Counted from the stretch's first letter, positions 49,668 through 59,784 are shown. The stretch: DNA of 63,796 nucleotides from Alphaproteobacteria bacterium (GCA_002722515.1 PBMH01000034.1:1-63796), one strand, 5' to 3'. The notes: a model not told the origin generated them from the letters alone. Numbers and translations: made by a program.

Positions 49668-50857
49668 CGCTGATCGCGACTAGTGAGAAGTCACAAGACG
49701 GTGTGCGCAGGATATCCCTGCTTGGCGCCACGGGTTCTATCGGTAGGAGCACGGTTGACCTGATCCGCCGTAACCGCGAGCGGTTTGAGGTAGTTGCGTT
49801 AACCGCTAATCGTAATGCGACAGCGTTGGCTGCGCTAGCACGGGAATTCGAAGCCGAGTTCGCAGTAGTGGCCGACCCCGGTGCGTATTCAGCACTGCAT
49901 GATTGCCTTGCCGATACAGCTATAGAGACTGCATCGGGACAGGAGGCTTTGAATGAGGCGGCTACGATTGAGGCTGACTTGATTGTAGCGGGTATTGTGG
50001 GAGCCGCAGGACTTGATTCCACTCTGGCCGCGGTGCGCCAGGGTACGCTCGTCGCGCTCGCAAATAAGGAGAGCCTTGTCTGCGCGGGCGATTTGTTGCT
50101 GGCAGAGATTGAACGATCCGGTTCGCGGTTGTTACCGCTGGATTCCGAGCATAATGCTATCTTTCAGGTTTTTGAAAACGAGAATGCGGCCGATGTCGCG
50201 AGGTTGGTACTGACGGCCTCCGGCGGGCCGTTTCGTACTTGGTCGCTCGCAGATATGGCGAAGGCGACCCCCGATCAGGCGGTTGCGCACCCCAATTGGG
50301 ACATGGGCCGGAAGGTGTCCGTCGATTCTGCTACGATGATGAACAAGGGGCTTGAACTTATCGAGGCCGCATATTTGTTTCCGGTTGCGGCGGCGGATAT
50401 AGACGTTTTGGTGCATCCTCAGTCGGTTGTTCACTCAATGGTGGCGTATGTCGACGGATCGGTTCTTGCACAACTGGGGCCACCGGATATGCGGGTTCCC
50501 ATTGCTCACGCGCTTGCTTGGCCTGCCCGCATGCAGAGCGGGGTGGCGCAGCTTGATCTTGCGGCAATCGGTACGCTGGACTTTAAGACGCCCGATGACG
50601 TGCGTTTTCCCGCAGTAAGGATTGCGCGCGATGCGCTGACAGAGGGGAAGGGCGCGACGGTTATTCTAAACGCCGCCAATGAGATTGCGGTGGAGGGTTT
50701 CCTTTGCGGACGTATTGGTTTCCTTGAGATAGCCGCTATCGTTCAAAACGTGCTTGAGCAGGTACAAGGGTTCGAGATTACTTCGCTTGAAGATTTCCGT
50801 TCCTTAGATTATGAGAGCCGACGGATTACCAAAACTCTTGTAAAAACGGCTTCGTAA
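49664..50857 (+). CDS. dxr: 1-deoxy-D-xylulose 5-phosphate reductoisomerase
   Basis: Second step of the MEP isoprenoid pathway, NADPH- and metal-dependent, 397 residues. The cofactor loop LLGATGSIGRSTVDL is near residue 20. ALANKESLVCAGDLL and PLDSEHNAIFQ carry the metal-binding region, and SVDSATMMNKGLELIEA follows. It starts inside the cdsA end (ATGA overlap). Confidence 0.98.
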   Translation: MTLIATSEKSQDGVRRISLLGATGSIGRSTVDLIRRNRERFEVVALTANRNATALAALAREFEAEFAVVADPGAYSALHDCLADTAIETASGQEALNEAATIEADLIVAGIVGAAGLDSTLAAVRQGTLVALANKESLVCAGDLLLAEIERSGSRLLPLDSEHNAIFQVFENENAADVARLVLTASGGPFRTWSLADMAKATPDQAVAHPNWDMGRKVSVDSATMMNKGLELIEAAYLFPVAAADIDVLVHPQSVVHSMVAYVDGSVLAQLGPPDMRVPIAHALAWPARMQSGVAQLDLAAIGTLDFKTPDDVRFPAVRIARDALTEGKGATVILNAANEIAVEGFLCGRIGFLEIAAIVQNVLEQVQGFEITSLEDFRSLDYESRRITKTLVKTAS

Positions 50858-50869
50858 CGCCACTTCAGG

Positions 50870-50888
50870 CCCTGTCCGCCAGGGTTTT
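50870..50888 (+). terminator. short terminator-like hairpin between dxr and rseP
   Basis: CCCTG at 50870-50874 pairs with CAGGG at 50880-50884 around a 5-base loop, followed by TTTT. A 5-bp stem is weak, so partial attenuation inside the operon is more likely than full termination. Confidence 0.4.
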
Positions 50889-50907
50889 AATGCGCAATGG
50901 AGAATGA

Positions 50908-52014
50908 ATGGGTCCGTTATTCTGGGGTCTAGTGGGGCTGTCTGCGATCGTGGTTGTTCATGAGTTCGGCCACTATTGGCTCGCACGCCGCGCTGGGGTG
51001 CGAGTCGAGGTTTTCTCCGTGGGGTTCGGGCCTGAACTGTTCGGTTATAGCGACCAAGCCGGTACCCGGTGGAGGTTTAGCCTGATTCCGCTCGGGGGTT
51101 ATGTGAAGATGTTCGGGCAAAGCGATCTTGGCCCGGATAGTGATGGAACCCAAATGACGGAGGCTGAGCGCGCCGTCTCCTTTAACCACAAGAAATTGTC
51201 TCAGAAAACGGCGATCGTAGCTGCTGGTCCATTAGCGAATATTATCTTCTCGATCGCGATCTTTACTATTCTGTTTTCTACAGTTGGACAGCAATTCACG
51301 CCGGCCAAGGTGTCCGAGGTCGTTGCGGGTTCGGCAGCCGATGCCGCTGGATTAGAGCCGGGAGACGAGTTTCTCAAGGTTGCTGGACGGAGTATCGCTC
51401 GGTTTGAGGAAGTGCGGGACATTATTATTTCATATCCAGGTATTCCTGTTGATATTGTTGTTAACCGTGCTGGTCGCGAAATCGACCTAGTTGCTAAGCC
51501 AAAGCCGTTAATTGTACCGGATGGTCTCGGAGGTGAGACCCGTATTGGTCTCCTCGGTGTGAAAGCAAAGGAACGGGCGTTCGAACGCCATAGCTTGCCG
51601 GTAGCAGCTTGGCAGGGTGTGCGCGAAATCATCAGCTTCATATCGTTGACTGCCACCGGTATTAGACAGATGTTTGCACAGCAACGCAGCCCTACAGAGA
51701 TGGTTGGACCTCTGGGAATTGCGCAAATATTGGACAAAGCGGCAGACTACGGAATTGTAACCGTTATGATGATTTTGGCGAAACTTTCGATCAGTATTGG
51801 ACTTGTCAATTTGCTGCCAATTCCAATTCTCGATGGTGGACATCTGGCGTTCTACGCCTATGAATCAGTGGTCCGCCGCCCGCCCGCACAATGGGTAAAG
51901 GAACTTCTGTTTAAAATCGGATTGGTTTTCGTCCTCGGGCTCATGCTATTCGTGATATTCAATGATTTTACCCGCTTTCCCATGGTGCAGCGTTTTTTTG
52001 CGTTGTTCGTTTGA
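50908..52014 (+). CDS. rseP: RIP metalloprotease RseP
   Basis: Site-2 type intramembrane zinc protease that cleaves anti-sigma factors, 368 residues. The zinc motif HEFGH lies in the first helix. The NLLPIPILDGGHL motif in a C-terminal helix supplies the third ligand. A PDZ-like domain with GSAADAAGLEPGDEFLKV lies around residues 140-200. One PDZ copy is visible rather than two. It precedes bamA as in many proteobacteria. Confidence 0.96.
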   Translation: MGPLFWGLVGLSAIVVVHEFGHYWLARRAGVRVEVFSVGFGPELFGYSDQAGTRWRFSLIPLGGYVKMFGQSDLGPDSDGTQMTEAERAVSFNHKKLSQKTAIVAAGPLANIIFSIAIFTILFSTVGQQFTPAKVSEVVAGSAADAAGLEPGDEFLKVAGRSIARFEEVRDIIISYPGIPVDIVVNRAGREIDLVAKPKPLIVPDGLGGETRIGLLGVKAKERAFERHSLPVAAWQGVREIISFISLTATGIRQMFAQQRSPTEMVGPLGIAQILDKAADYGIVTVMMILAKLSISIGLVNLLPIPILDGGHLAFYAYESVVRRPPAQWVKELLFKIGLVFVLGLMLFVIFNDFTRFPMVQRFFALFV

Positions 52015-52072
52015 CCCTCGGGGTTTAACCGGAAAAGAAGTAGTGGGTAGCCGAACGAACAGGGACGTACGC

Positions 52073-54373
52073 GTGGTGCTCCGCATTTTTAAGGATGTTT
52101 TGGCGGTTTTTCTGACGGGCGGTTTGCTCGTCACGTTTGTAACGGCTAATCCTGCGATCGCACAGTCAAGGCCTGAGGTGGTGGTCGAGGAAATTCGTGT
52201 TATCGGGACCCAGCGCATAGACCCGTCTACCGTAAACGCCTACATGCAAATCAAACCAGGTGATCTCTATGACCCAGCTAAGGTTGATGGTTCCCTTAAG
52301 ACCCTTTTCAACACCGGGCTGTTTGCTGATGTAACTCTGCGCCGGGAAGGGAACGCGGTGATTGTTAACGTGGTTGAGAACCCCATTATCAATCGCATTG
52401 CGTTCGAGGGTAACGGTAAGATTGATGACGAGGGACTACTTGCGGAGGTGAAGCTGAGGCCGCGGGTCGTGTATACCCGCACGAAGGTCCAAGGCGATGT
52501 GCAGCGCCTGTTGGATATATACCGGCGGTCGGGACGGTTCGCCGCGACGGTTGACCCGAAAGTAATTCAATTGCCGGAGAACCGCGTTGACCTTGTGTTC
52601 GAGATTTCTGAGGGTGGTAAGACGGGTATTCGCGCCATCAACTTCATCGGTAATAAGGAATTCTCTGACGGCGAGCTGCGTCAAAAGATTCAGACTACAG
52701 AAACCGCCTTCTACAATTTCTTATCGAGCAACGATACCTACGATCCCGATCGTCTTTCATTCGATCGTGAACTGCTTCGTCGGTTCTATCTTGCCGAGGG
52801 GTATGCCGACTTTCGGGTCGTCTCGGCGATCGCCGAACTCACGGAGGATCGCGACGATTTTATCGTGACATTCACGATAGATGAGGGGCCGCGTTATGAT
52901 TTCGGTGATCTCAAGGTGCGCAGCCAATTGCGCGGTGTTGAAGGTTTCGAACTCAATGGCCTGATCACTGCCGATCCCGGTGATACGTATAACGCCGACG
53001 AGGTCGAGGCGACGGTCCAGTCGATTACCGAGTTGTTAGGCGAGCGCGGCTTTGCTTTTGTCGATGTTCGTCCGCGTGTAGACCGGGACCGTGCCAACCG
53101 AACGATCGACGTGACCTATGAGATTCGCGAAGGGCCGCGTGTTTTCGTCGAGCGCATAAATATTGCTGGAAATGTCCGTACTCTGGATGAGGTGATAAGG
53201 CGCGAATTCAACGTTGTTGAAGGTGATGCTTTCAACACGGCTAAGTTACGTCGCACGCGGCAGCGTCTGCAGGATCTCGGTTTCTTTTCGCGCGTGGATA
53301 TCAACAACACACCGGGCAGCGCTAACGACAGAACTATTATAAGCGTCAATGTAGAGGAACAGTCGACTGGAGAATTGTCGATTGGCGCGGGTATTTCATC
53401 AACGACTGGTGTACTTACGGATATATCGCTACGTGAGCGGAACCTGCTCGGGCGGGGTCAGGACCTTCGGCTAAGTACGACGATCGCAGCAAAAAATCAG
53501 CAGATTGATCTGAGTTTTACCGAACCATATTTGCTGGATCGTGATGTTGCCGCCGGATTCGATGTTTTCCTCCGTAAGACGGACTTCAGTGATCGAAGTT
53601 CGTTCGAGCAAGACGAGGTTGGCTTTGGTATGCGCGCCGGGTATCAAATTACAGAACGACTTCGTCACATGACACGCTATCGTTTTACTCGCGACTCTGT
53701 AGATGATGTCGAGGCGGATGCCTCTGACGTTATAAAGGCGCAGGAAGGGGCGTTCACGGCGTCGTCGGTCGAGAACGATTTTTTTTATGACGCGCTCGAC
53801 AGCAGGTTCGCACCAACAGATGGTTATTCACTGTCCTATAGCGTTGATGTTGCGGGACTGGGTGGATCGGAGAAATTTATCCGCAACAAGATAGGGGGTA
53901 AATTTTTCAGTCCTCTTTTTGGTACGCCTCTAATCGGAAGTTTAGACGGAGAGGCCGGTGTTCTGACGTCGTTCGACGATGAAGAAACGCGCGTAGCGGA
54001 TAGATTTTTTCTTGGTGGTAGACGCTTACGGGGGTTCCGCAGCGGCGGTGTCGGACCGCGCGATCTGCGAACCGACGATGCAATCGGCAGTCAGAAGTAT
54101 TATCGGGGGTCCGCAGAGGTTGGGTTCCCGTTAGGCTTACCCGATGAGTTCGATATTAAGGGTTCATTGTTCAGTGATATGGGAAGTGCATGGGGAAACG
54201 GTGATCCGTTCCCAAATATCGCTGATGATGCGAGTGTGCGTGCGTCGTTGGGCGTTGGATTAGGATGGGGTTCGCCGGTTGGACCGATCCGTATTAACCT
54301 GTCCCGTGCTTTACTCAGGGAAGACTATGATAAGACGGAGTTCTTTAGTTTCAGTTTTGGAACAAGGTTCTAA
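52073..54373 (+). CDS. bamA: outer membrane protein assembly factor BamA
   Basis: Omp85 insertase for outer-membrane proteins, about 766 residues. I chose the GTG at 52073, with AGGGA 8 bases upstream, because it gives a clean signal peptide cut near AIA/QS at residue 30. GTG at 52076 is equally possible and the longer frame from 51962 lies inside rseP. Five POTRA domains are followed by the 16-strand barrel with the conserved FFLGGRRLRGF loop near residue 645. It ends in Phe (FSFGTRF), the usual barrel signal. Confidence 0.96.
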   Translation: MVLRIFKDVLAVFLTGGLLVTFVTANPAIAQSRPEVVVEEIRVIGTQRIDPSTVNAYMQIKPGDLYDPAKVDGSLKTLFNTGLFADVTLRREGNAVIVNVVENPIINRIAFEGNGKIDDEGLLAEVKLRPRVVYTRTKVQGDVQRLLDIYRRSGRFAATVDPKVIQLPENRVDLVFEISEGGKTGIRAINFIGNKEFSDGELRQKIQTTETAFYNFLSSNDTYDPDRLSFDRELLRRFYLAEGYADFRVVSAIAELTEDRDDFIVTFTIDEGPRYDFGDLKVRSQLRGVEGFELNGLITADPGDTYNADEVEATVQSITELLGERGFAFVDVRPRVDRDRANRTIDVTYEIREGPRVFVERINIAGNVRTLDEVIRREFNVVEGDAFNTAKLRRTRQRLQDLGFFSRVDINNTPGSANDRTIISVNVEEQSTGELSIGAGISSTTGVLTDISLRERNLLGRGQDLRLSTTIAAKNQQIDLSFTEPYLLDRDVAAGFDVFLRKTDFSDRSSFEQDEVGFGMRAGYQITERLRHMTRYRFTRDSVDDVEADASDVIKAQEGAFTASSVENDFFYDALDSRFAPTDGYSLSYSVDVAGLGGSEKFIRNKIGGKFFSPLFGTPLIGSLDGEAGVLTSFDDEETRVADRFFLGGRRLRGFRSGGVGPRDLRTDDAIGSQKYYRGSAEVGFPLGLPDEFDIKGSLFSDMGSAWGNGDPFPNIADDASVRASLGVGLGWGSPVGPIRINLSRALLREDYDKTEFFSFSFGTRF

Positions 54374-54384
54374 CGGAGAACAAA

Positions 54385-54972
54385 ATGTGGACCCAACGGT
54401 TTGCTGTGGCCATGCTTTTTGTATCGGGCGCAATCATGACAACTTCGGCGCTGGCTCAAGGTGTCGAAAAACTGCCGGTCCCGTCGATCGCAATCATCGA
54501 CGTTGACAAAATCATGCAAGAATCTCTGGCAGTAAAATCCGCTCGAACGCAGATCGATGAGATCGCTGGGGATCTGCAGGAAAAGATTGCCGCTGAAGAA
54601 GAGGCGTTCCGGTCTGAGGATCAACAGCTTCAACAACAGCGTACCATCCTCACGCCGGACGTATATACTGAGCGACGTCAGGATCTCCAGGCTCGCGCCG
54701 CGTCTTTTCAACAGCGAGCACGAACATTGCGCCAAACGCTTGATCGCGGGATGGCTCAGACGATGCAGCGGATCCAGATGGTCCTTTTCGACGAGGTTGG
54801 CAAGCTAGCCAAGGAGATTGATGTTAATCTGGTTTTGCCACGTTCCCAGGTTGTGGTTGTTTTCGATTCCTTGGATGTAAGCGATGAGGCGCTCAAGCGC
54901 CTCAATGAGCGTTTGTCCGAAATAGAGATGTCGCTGGAGCGGAAGACACCGTCTGCGCCTGCGCCAAAGTGA
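54385..54972 (+). CDS. skp: OmpH/Skp family periplasmic chaperone
   Basis: Periplasmic holdase for unfolded outer-membrane proteins, 195 residues. A signal peptide ends at TTSALA/Q after residue 24. The body is a long coiled-coil rich in Gln and Glu (about 65-130) flanked by the small association domain, with IAIIDVDKIMQES at its start. A GGAG site precedes the ATG. It lies 11 bases after bamA. Confidence 0.93.
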   Translation: MWTQRFAVAMLFVSGAIMTTSALAQGVEKLPVPSIAIIDVDKIMQESLAVKSARTQIDEIAGDLQEKIAAEEEAFRSEDQQLQQQRTILTPDVYTERRQDLQARAASFQQRARTLRQTLDRGMAQTMQRIQMVLFDEVGKLAKEIDVNLVLPRSQVVVVFDSLDVSDEALKRLNERLSEIEMSLERKTPSAPAPK

Positions 54973-54981
54973 GGTTGCCCG

Positions 54982-56004
54982 ATGGCGGATTCACGTTTCT
55001 TTGCGAATAAGGGGCCGATTGTACTTTCTGATCTCGCAGAGCTCGCCGGCGCGACATTGAGTGAGGGCTCTGATCGAACGCTCTTAATTGATGACGTCGC
55101 TCCCCTGGACATCGCGGGTGCCCGTGAAATCAGCTTTCTGGACAATCGTAAATATATCTCGGCTTTCGAGTCCTCTAACGCAGCGGCATGCATCGTTGCG
55201 CCCGAACATGCGGAGCGGGCACCGGCGGGAATGGCGCTGCTCCTTAGCGAAACACCCTATCGCGGCTACGCGCGTATCGCTCACGCATTCTACATGACTG
55301 AAGCCGTGAAGACTGGCGTACACGCTAAGGCGTTCGTAGACGAAACAGCAATACTGGGCGCCGGCGTGACGGTCGCAGCAAGCGCTGTTATCGAGGCGGA
55401 TGTCCGTTTGGGCGATGGCGTAGTAATTGAGGCCGGTGCGGTCGTTGGACGTGGTGTGACTGTTGGTCCCGGTACGGTGTTAGGAGTTGGTGCCAGCCTG
55501 TCCCATTGCGATGTTGGTGCGCGATGCCAGTTGCACCCGGGGGTGCGTATTGGCACGCGCGGGTTTGGCTTCGACATGTCCGCCGAAGGGCATCTGGATG
55601 TACCGCAATTGGGCAGAGTGATTGTTGGTGATGATGTAGAGGTGGGAGCAAATTCGACCATTGATCGCGGCGCTGGTCCCGACACGGTGATTGGTGATGG
55701 GTGCAAGATTGATAATCTGGTGCAGATCGGGCACAACGTTCGCTTGGGTCGTGGCTGCGTTGTCATCGCACAGGCTGGCGTGGCCGGTAGTTCGACACTT
55801 GAGGATTTTGTTATTTTGGCTGCGCAATCCGGGGTTGCGGGGCATCTTACAGTGGCGCCCGGTACCCAGCTCGCGGCGCGCAGCGGTTTGATGCGCGACT
55901 CCAAACCCGGGGCGAAACTAGCAGGTAACCCGGCCATCCCGGCCAAGGAATATTTCCGTCAGATGGCCGTTCTGGCCAAGATAACCAAGGACCGCCGTCG
56001 GTAA
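54982..56004 (+). CDS. lpxD: UDP-3-O-acylglucosamine N-acyltransferase
   Basis: Third step of lipid A synthesis, adding the N-linked 3-hydroxyacyl chain, 340 residues. An N-terminal uridine-binding domain is followed by a left-handed beta helix of hexapeptide repeats from about residue 115 to 300. The catalytic histidine is in [10 protein letters not shown]. It follows skp by 9 bases. Confidence 0.97.
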   Translation: MADSRFFANKGPIVLSDLAELAGATLSEGSDRTLLIDDVAPLDIAGAREISFLDNRKYISAFESSNAAACIVAPEHAERAPAGMALLLSETPYRGYARIAHAFYMTEAVKTGVHAKAFVDETAILGAGVTVAASAVIEADVRLGDGVVIEAGAVVGRGVTVGPGTVLGVGASLSHCDVGARCQLHPGVRIGTRGFGFDMSAEGHLDVPQLGRVIVGDDVEVGANSTIDRGAGPDTVIGDGCKIDNLVQIGHNVRLGRGCVVIAQAGVAGSSTLEDFVILAAQSGVAGHLTVAPGTQLAARSGLMRDSKPGAKLAGNPAIPAKEYFRQMAVLAKITKDRRR

Positions 56005-56034
56005 ACAGTGAACGCGAACGGCCAGTTGGCAATT

Positions 56035-56517
56035 ATGGACACGAAACTCGATCATACTCAGACTAACGAAAACGCACGTGAGGCCGTCGGCATCCTGGAA
56101 GTGATGGAGATGATTCCTCATCGACAGCCTTTCCTCATGATTGACCGGGTCGAGAATATTGTCGCGCGTGAGAGTGCTACCGGCGTCAAGAATGTTACTA
56201 TCAACGAGCCGTTCTTCCTCGGTCATTTCCCGGCGCGTCCTGTGATGCCGGGGGTATTGATAATTGAAGCAATGGCGCAGACAGCCGCAGTCTTGGTCGT
56301 CGAAACGCTCGGCGAACAGGCTCTCGGAAAATTGGTCTACTTCATGACTATTGACAATGCACGCTTCCGCAAGCCGGTTGTGCCTGGCGATCAGCTCAAA
56401 CTGTACGTCTCAATCCAGCGTCAGCGCGGTAACGTTTGGAAGTTTGACGGCGTGGGTAGGGTCGGTGACACGGTGGTTGCTGAGGCGACCTATTCCGCGA
56501 TGATAATGGATTCCTAG
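56035..56517 (+). CDS. fabZ: 3-hydroxyacyl-[acyl-carrier-protein] dehydratase
   Basis: Dehydrates 3-hydroxyacyl-ACP in fatty-acid synthesis and so competes with LpxA for substrate. The hot-dog fold motifs HRQPFLMIDRV, FFLGHFPARPVMPGV (catalytic His) and IIEAMAQTAAVL (catalytic Glu) are present. The ATG at 56035 gives 160 residues. A GTG at 56008 adds nine, and neither has a clear ribosome site. The stop is immediately followed by lpxA. Confidence 0.95.
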   Translation: MDTKLDHTQTNENAREAVGILEVMEMIPHRQPFLMIDRVENIVARESATGVKNVTINEPFFLGHFPARPVMPGVLIIEAMAQTAAVLVVETLGEQALGKLVYFMTIDNARFRKPVVPGDQLKLYVSIQRQRGNVWKFDGVGRVGDTVVAEATYSAMIMDS

Positions 56518-57318
56518 ATGAATGATATTCACCCCACAGCGGTTGTTGAGGACGGGGCTAAAATAGGAACCGGAGTTAAGGTCGGTCCCTATTGCATCAT
56601 TGGCGAGAATGTCGAACTGGGCGATGGTGTTCGGTTGCACAGCCACACAGTAGTAGGAGGGCGCACACGGATCGGAGCCGAAACAGATATTTATCCTTTT
56701 GCCTCGATCGGTTTGCCTCCACAAGATCTTAAGTTTTCCGGTGAAGAGTCGGAGCTTCTCATCGGTGCCCGCACCCGTATTCGCGAGCATGTTACTATGA
56801 ATCCCGGTACGTCGGGTGGTGGTCTGATCACCAGCGTAGGGGACGATTGTCTGTTCATGGTTGGATCTCATGTCGCACATGACTGCCATGTCGGGAATAA
56901 CGTGATCCTTGCCAACAACGCGACCCTGGCGGGACATGTGCATGTAGGTGATTTTGCTATCATCGGGGGCTTGGCGGCCATTCACCAGTTTGTTCGTATA
57001 GGTGCCCATGCCATGGTCGGCGGGATGTCAGGTGTGGAGCATGATCTTATCCCCTATGGTTCGGCGATGGGTGAGCGGGCGCGTCTGCGCGGCCTAAATC
57101 TTGTCGGCTTGCAGCGGCGAGACTTTTCACGCGACGAAATCCATCATCTGCGTACAGCCTATCGCCTGCTTTTTGCTCAGGAAGGCACCATGCAGGAGCG
57201 CGTTGAAAGCGTTGTTGGGCTTTATGGTGCAAATGAGGGGGTGATGGAGATCGTAGATTTCGTGCGAGAGGAAACTTCGCGTGCTGTTCTCCAGCCCAAA
57301 TCTACGAATGGCACCTAA
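56518..57318 (+). CDS. lpxA: UDP-N-acetylglucosamine O-acyltransferase
   Basis: First step of lipid A synthesis, 266 residues. The left-handed beta helix of hexapeptide repeats begins IHPTAVVEDGAKIGTGVKVG. The catalytic histidine is in SHVAHDCHVGNN. The helical C-terminal domain contains LRTAYRLLF. It overlaps lpxI by 11 bases. Confidence 0.97.
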   Translation: MNDIHPTAVVEDGAKIGTGVKVGPYCIIGENVELGDGVRLHSHTVVGGRTRIGAETDIYPFASIGLPPQDLKFSGEESELLIGARTRIREHVTMNPGTSGGGLITSVGDDCLFMVGSHVAHDCHVGNNVILANNATLAGHVHVGDFAIIGGLAAIHQFVRIGAHAMVGGMSGVEHDLIPYGSAMGERARLRGLNLVGLQRRDFSRDEIHHLRTAYRLLFAQEGTMQERVESVVGLYGANEGVMEIVDFVREETSRAVLQPKSTNGT

Positions 57319-58144
57319 GCTCGGGATCCTTGCCGGCGGCGGGCCGTTGCCGGGACATCTAATCGAGGCTTGCCGTGAAACAGGCAGGCAGTTCTTTGTC
57401 ATTGGATTTGAAGGTCAGGCGGACCCGATCGTTATCGGCAATGCACCCCATGCTTGGGTCAGGCTGGGCGCGGCTAAAACTGCACTCGACCGTTTGCGGG
57501 CAGAGGGGGTCGAAGATATCGTCATGGCTGGGCCTGTTCGTCGTCCAACGCTCAAGGAGCTGCGCCCGGACCGACGTGCCGCACGCTTCCTAGCTCGGGG
57601 GCTTCTTAACAGGGGCGATAACAGCCTGCTGGGTGCAATCGTTCGAACCCTTGAGGAGGACGAAGGGTTTCGGGTGGTCGGTGCGGATGCCGTGCTGGGA
57701 GATATGCGAGCCCCGAATGGTCCATTTGGCAGATTTGAGCCGGATCCGGGTTCGAAGGAGGATATTGCTCATGGCATGCGGGTGCTAACCGATACCGGCC
57801 ACCTGGATATTGGCCAAGCCGTTATCGTTCAGCAGGGTATTGTTCTTGGGCTTGAAGCTGCGGAAGGTACGAGCGGTTTACTCGAACGTTGTGCTGCACT
57901 GCATCGCGAGGGACGCGGCGGGGTTTTGGTAAAACAGCCGAAGCTTGGCCAGGAGTTGCGGGCCGACATGCCAACGGTTGGGCCAGATACGATCGCGGGC
58001 GCCATTAATTCTGGTCTAGCGGGAATAGCGATTGGTGCGGGCAACACTCTGATCCTCGACCGGACAAAGCTAGTTGCGGAAGCTGATAAAGCGGGACTCT
58101 TTGTTGTCGGAATTCGTCCGGGCGACTATTGCACGGACGAGTAA
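57308..58144 (+). CDS. lpxI: UDP-2,3-diacylglucosamine diphosphatase LpxI
   Basis: Hydrolyses UDP-2,3-diacylglucosamine to lipid X. LpxI is the alphaproteobacterial alternative to LpxH. From the ATG at 57308 it has 278 residues. LGILAGGGPLPGHLIEA starts the N-terminal domain and VGPDTIAGAINSGLAGIAIGAG ends the conserved C-terminal catalytic part. It lies between lpxA and lpxB, which supports the call. Confidence 0.95.
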   Translation: MAPKLGILAGGGPLPGHLIEACRETGRQFFVIGFEGQADPIVIGNAPHAWVRLGAAKTALDRLRAEGVEDIVMAGPVRRPTLKELRPDRRAARFLARGLLNRGDNSLLGAIVRTLEEDEGFRVVGADAVLGDMRAPNGPFGRFEPDPGSKEDIAHGMRVLTDTGHLDIGQAVIVQQGIVLGLEAAEGTSGLLERCAALHREGRGGVLVKQPKLGQELRADMPTVGPDTIAGAINSGLAGIAIGAGNTLILDRTKLVAEADKAGLFVVGIRPGDYCTDE

Positions 58145-59337
58145 TGACCGCGCGCGCGTCCGATAAGGGACCAGACGACGAACTGCACGTGTATGTGATT
58201 GCGGGAGAGCCATCAGGGGATGTAGTCGGTGGTTTGTTGATTGAAGCGCTGAGGGAGGCGGGGTTATCGCGACTTCGGGTTTCCGGCGTCGGTGGACCAG
58301 AAATGGAGGCTGCTGGTCTTAGAAGCCTGTTTGTCTATGACGAGCTCGCAATAATGGGGATCTTTGAGGTGTTACCCAGTGTGCCGCGCCTGTTGCGGCG
58401 GATGCGCCTGGTAGCCAACGATATCGATCGCCTGAAACCGGATATTATTTTAACCATAGATTCTCCGGGCTTCGTGTTCGGTGTGATCCGGCGCTTGCGG
58501 AGTCGTGATTGTCCTAGGGTCCATTATGTCGCACCGACTATCTGGGCGTGGCGTAGGGGGCGCGTACGAAAATTTCGACGACATTTCGATCATCTGCTCG
58601 CGCTGTTTCCGTTCGAGCCGCCAATGTTTACCGCTGCAGGCCTTGCGGCGACCTTCGTAGGTCACCCAGTTGCCGAGGGCTATGTTGACGCGGGCAATGG
58701 CGCGGCCTTTCGTTCCCGCCACGGTATTTCACCTGAGGCTATGGTTCTTTGCGTTCTACCAGGCAGTCGGCGTGCCGAGGTATCTCGTTTGATGCCTATT
58801 GCGAGGGGGACTCTCGACCGAGTATTGCGCGATCATCCCGACGTAGAAATTGTGATTCCTGCTGCAGCTAATGTCCGCGCTCTGACCAAGGCGGCAGTTG
58901 TTGAATGGCCGTGGCCAGTTACCGTCGTAGAGGGGGCTGACGAGCGCTACGACGCCTTTGCCGCTGCCGATCTTGCGCTTGCGACTTCCGGCACGGTTAC
59001 GTTGGAATTGTCGTGGGCTGGTGTGCCAACCCTTGTCATGTACAAAGTTCCCTGGCTGACCGGCGAGATCGCACGGCGGATGATCCAGGTTCGCTTCGCA
59101 TCGATCGTTAATATCGTGGCTAATCGGGAGGTGCTACCGGAATTTTTGCAGTCCCAGTGCAGGCCTGAACTAATTTCTAAAAGTCTATCAGCCTTGATCT
59201 CGGATCCTGCAAAGCGGGGCAGGATCGGTGACGAGGTACAACATATATCGCGTCAAATGGAACCCGGTGGCGAAAAGCCCAGTGCCCGGGCAGCGCGCGC
59301 GGTTCTGGACATTGTCGCGGCTGTCGGCAAACGTTAA
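58144..59337 (+). CDS. lpxB: lipid-A-disaccharide synthase
   Basis: GT-B glycosyltransferase that joins lipid X and UDP-diacylglucosamine, 397 residues. The opening VYVIAGEPSGDVVGGLL is diagnostic, with YVAPTIWAWRRGRVRKFRR and the C-terminal LATSGTVTLELSWAGVPTLVMYK. The ATG shares one base with the lpxI stop. It closes the long envelope operon. Confidence 0.97.
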   Translation: MTARASDKGPDDELHVYVIAGEPSGDVVGGLLIEALREAGLSRLRVSGVGGPEMEAAGLRSLFVYDELAIMGIFEVLPSVPRLLRRMRLVANDIDRLKPDIILTIDSPGFVFGVIRRLRSRDCPRVHYVAPTIWAWRRGRVRKFRRHFDHLLALFPFEPPMFTAAGLAATFVGHPVAEGYVDAGNGAAFRSRHGISPEAMVLCVLPGSRRAEVSRLMPIARGTLDRVLRDHPDVEIVIPAAANVRALTKAAVVEWPWPVTVVEGADERYDAFAAADLALATSGTVTLELSWAGVPTLVMYKVPWLTGEIARRMIQVRFASIVNIVANREVLPEFLQSQCRPELISKSLSALISDPAKRGRIGDEVQHISRQMEPGGEKPSARAARAVLDIVAAVGKR

Positions 59338-59375
59338 AACGACCCAACTAAGTTCGACACATGAGAGGCAACACC

Positions 59376-59783
59376 ATGGCCGAAAGTGGGGCATACCGAT
59401 TACTTCACACCATGATCCGGGTGAGGGATCAGGATAAATCAATCGATTTTTATACGCGCCATCTTGGCATGAAGGTACTGCGCCAGAAAGAATTTGAGGG
59501 TGGGCGTTTCACAAACACGTTCATTGGCTATGGTGCTGAGTGCAGCGATGCCGTGATTGAATTGACCTATAACTGGGATGAGAAGGAGCCCTATTCGCAC
59601 GGCTCGGGTTTTGGCCATCTGGCGATCGGTGTACCCGATATCTATTTGACCTGTGAGGCGTTAGAGAAGGAGGGCGTACCGATCCCCCGCGCGCCGGGCC
59701 CCATGAAACACGGTACTACGGTGATTGCGTTTATTGAGGACCCAGACGGCTACAAAATTGAGCTGATCGAACAGGGGCACTAG
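59376..59783 (+). CDS. gloA: VOC family protein, glyoxalase I-like
   Basis: Vicinal-oxygen-chelate protein of 135 residues. The four metal ligands of glyoxalase I are all in place: His11, Glu62, His81 and Glu129. LLHTMIRVRDQDKSIDFYT and EDPDGYKIELIEQ match lactoylglutathione lyase closely. The role is to convert the methylglyoxal-glutathione adduct to lactoylglutathione. The ATG at 59376 has a GAGAGG site. An ATG at 59361 is an alternative. It pairs with the next cupin gene, 1 base away. Confidence 0.88.
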   Translation: MAESGAYRLLHTMIRVRDQDKSIDFYTRHLGMKVLRQKEFEGGRFTNTFIGYGAECSDAVIELTYNWDEKEPYSHGSGFGHLAIGVPDIYLTCEALEKEGVPIPRAPGPMKHGTTVIAFIEDPDGYKIELIEQGH

Positions 59784-59784
59784 C

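Noticed and set aside
51962-52072. N-terminal extension of BamA overlapping rseP
   Set aside because: It would precede the signal peptide with 37 residues read from rseP and the gap; the GTG at 52073 has a ribosome site.
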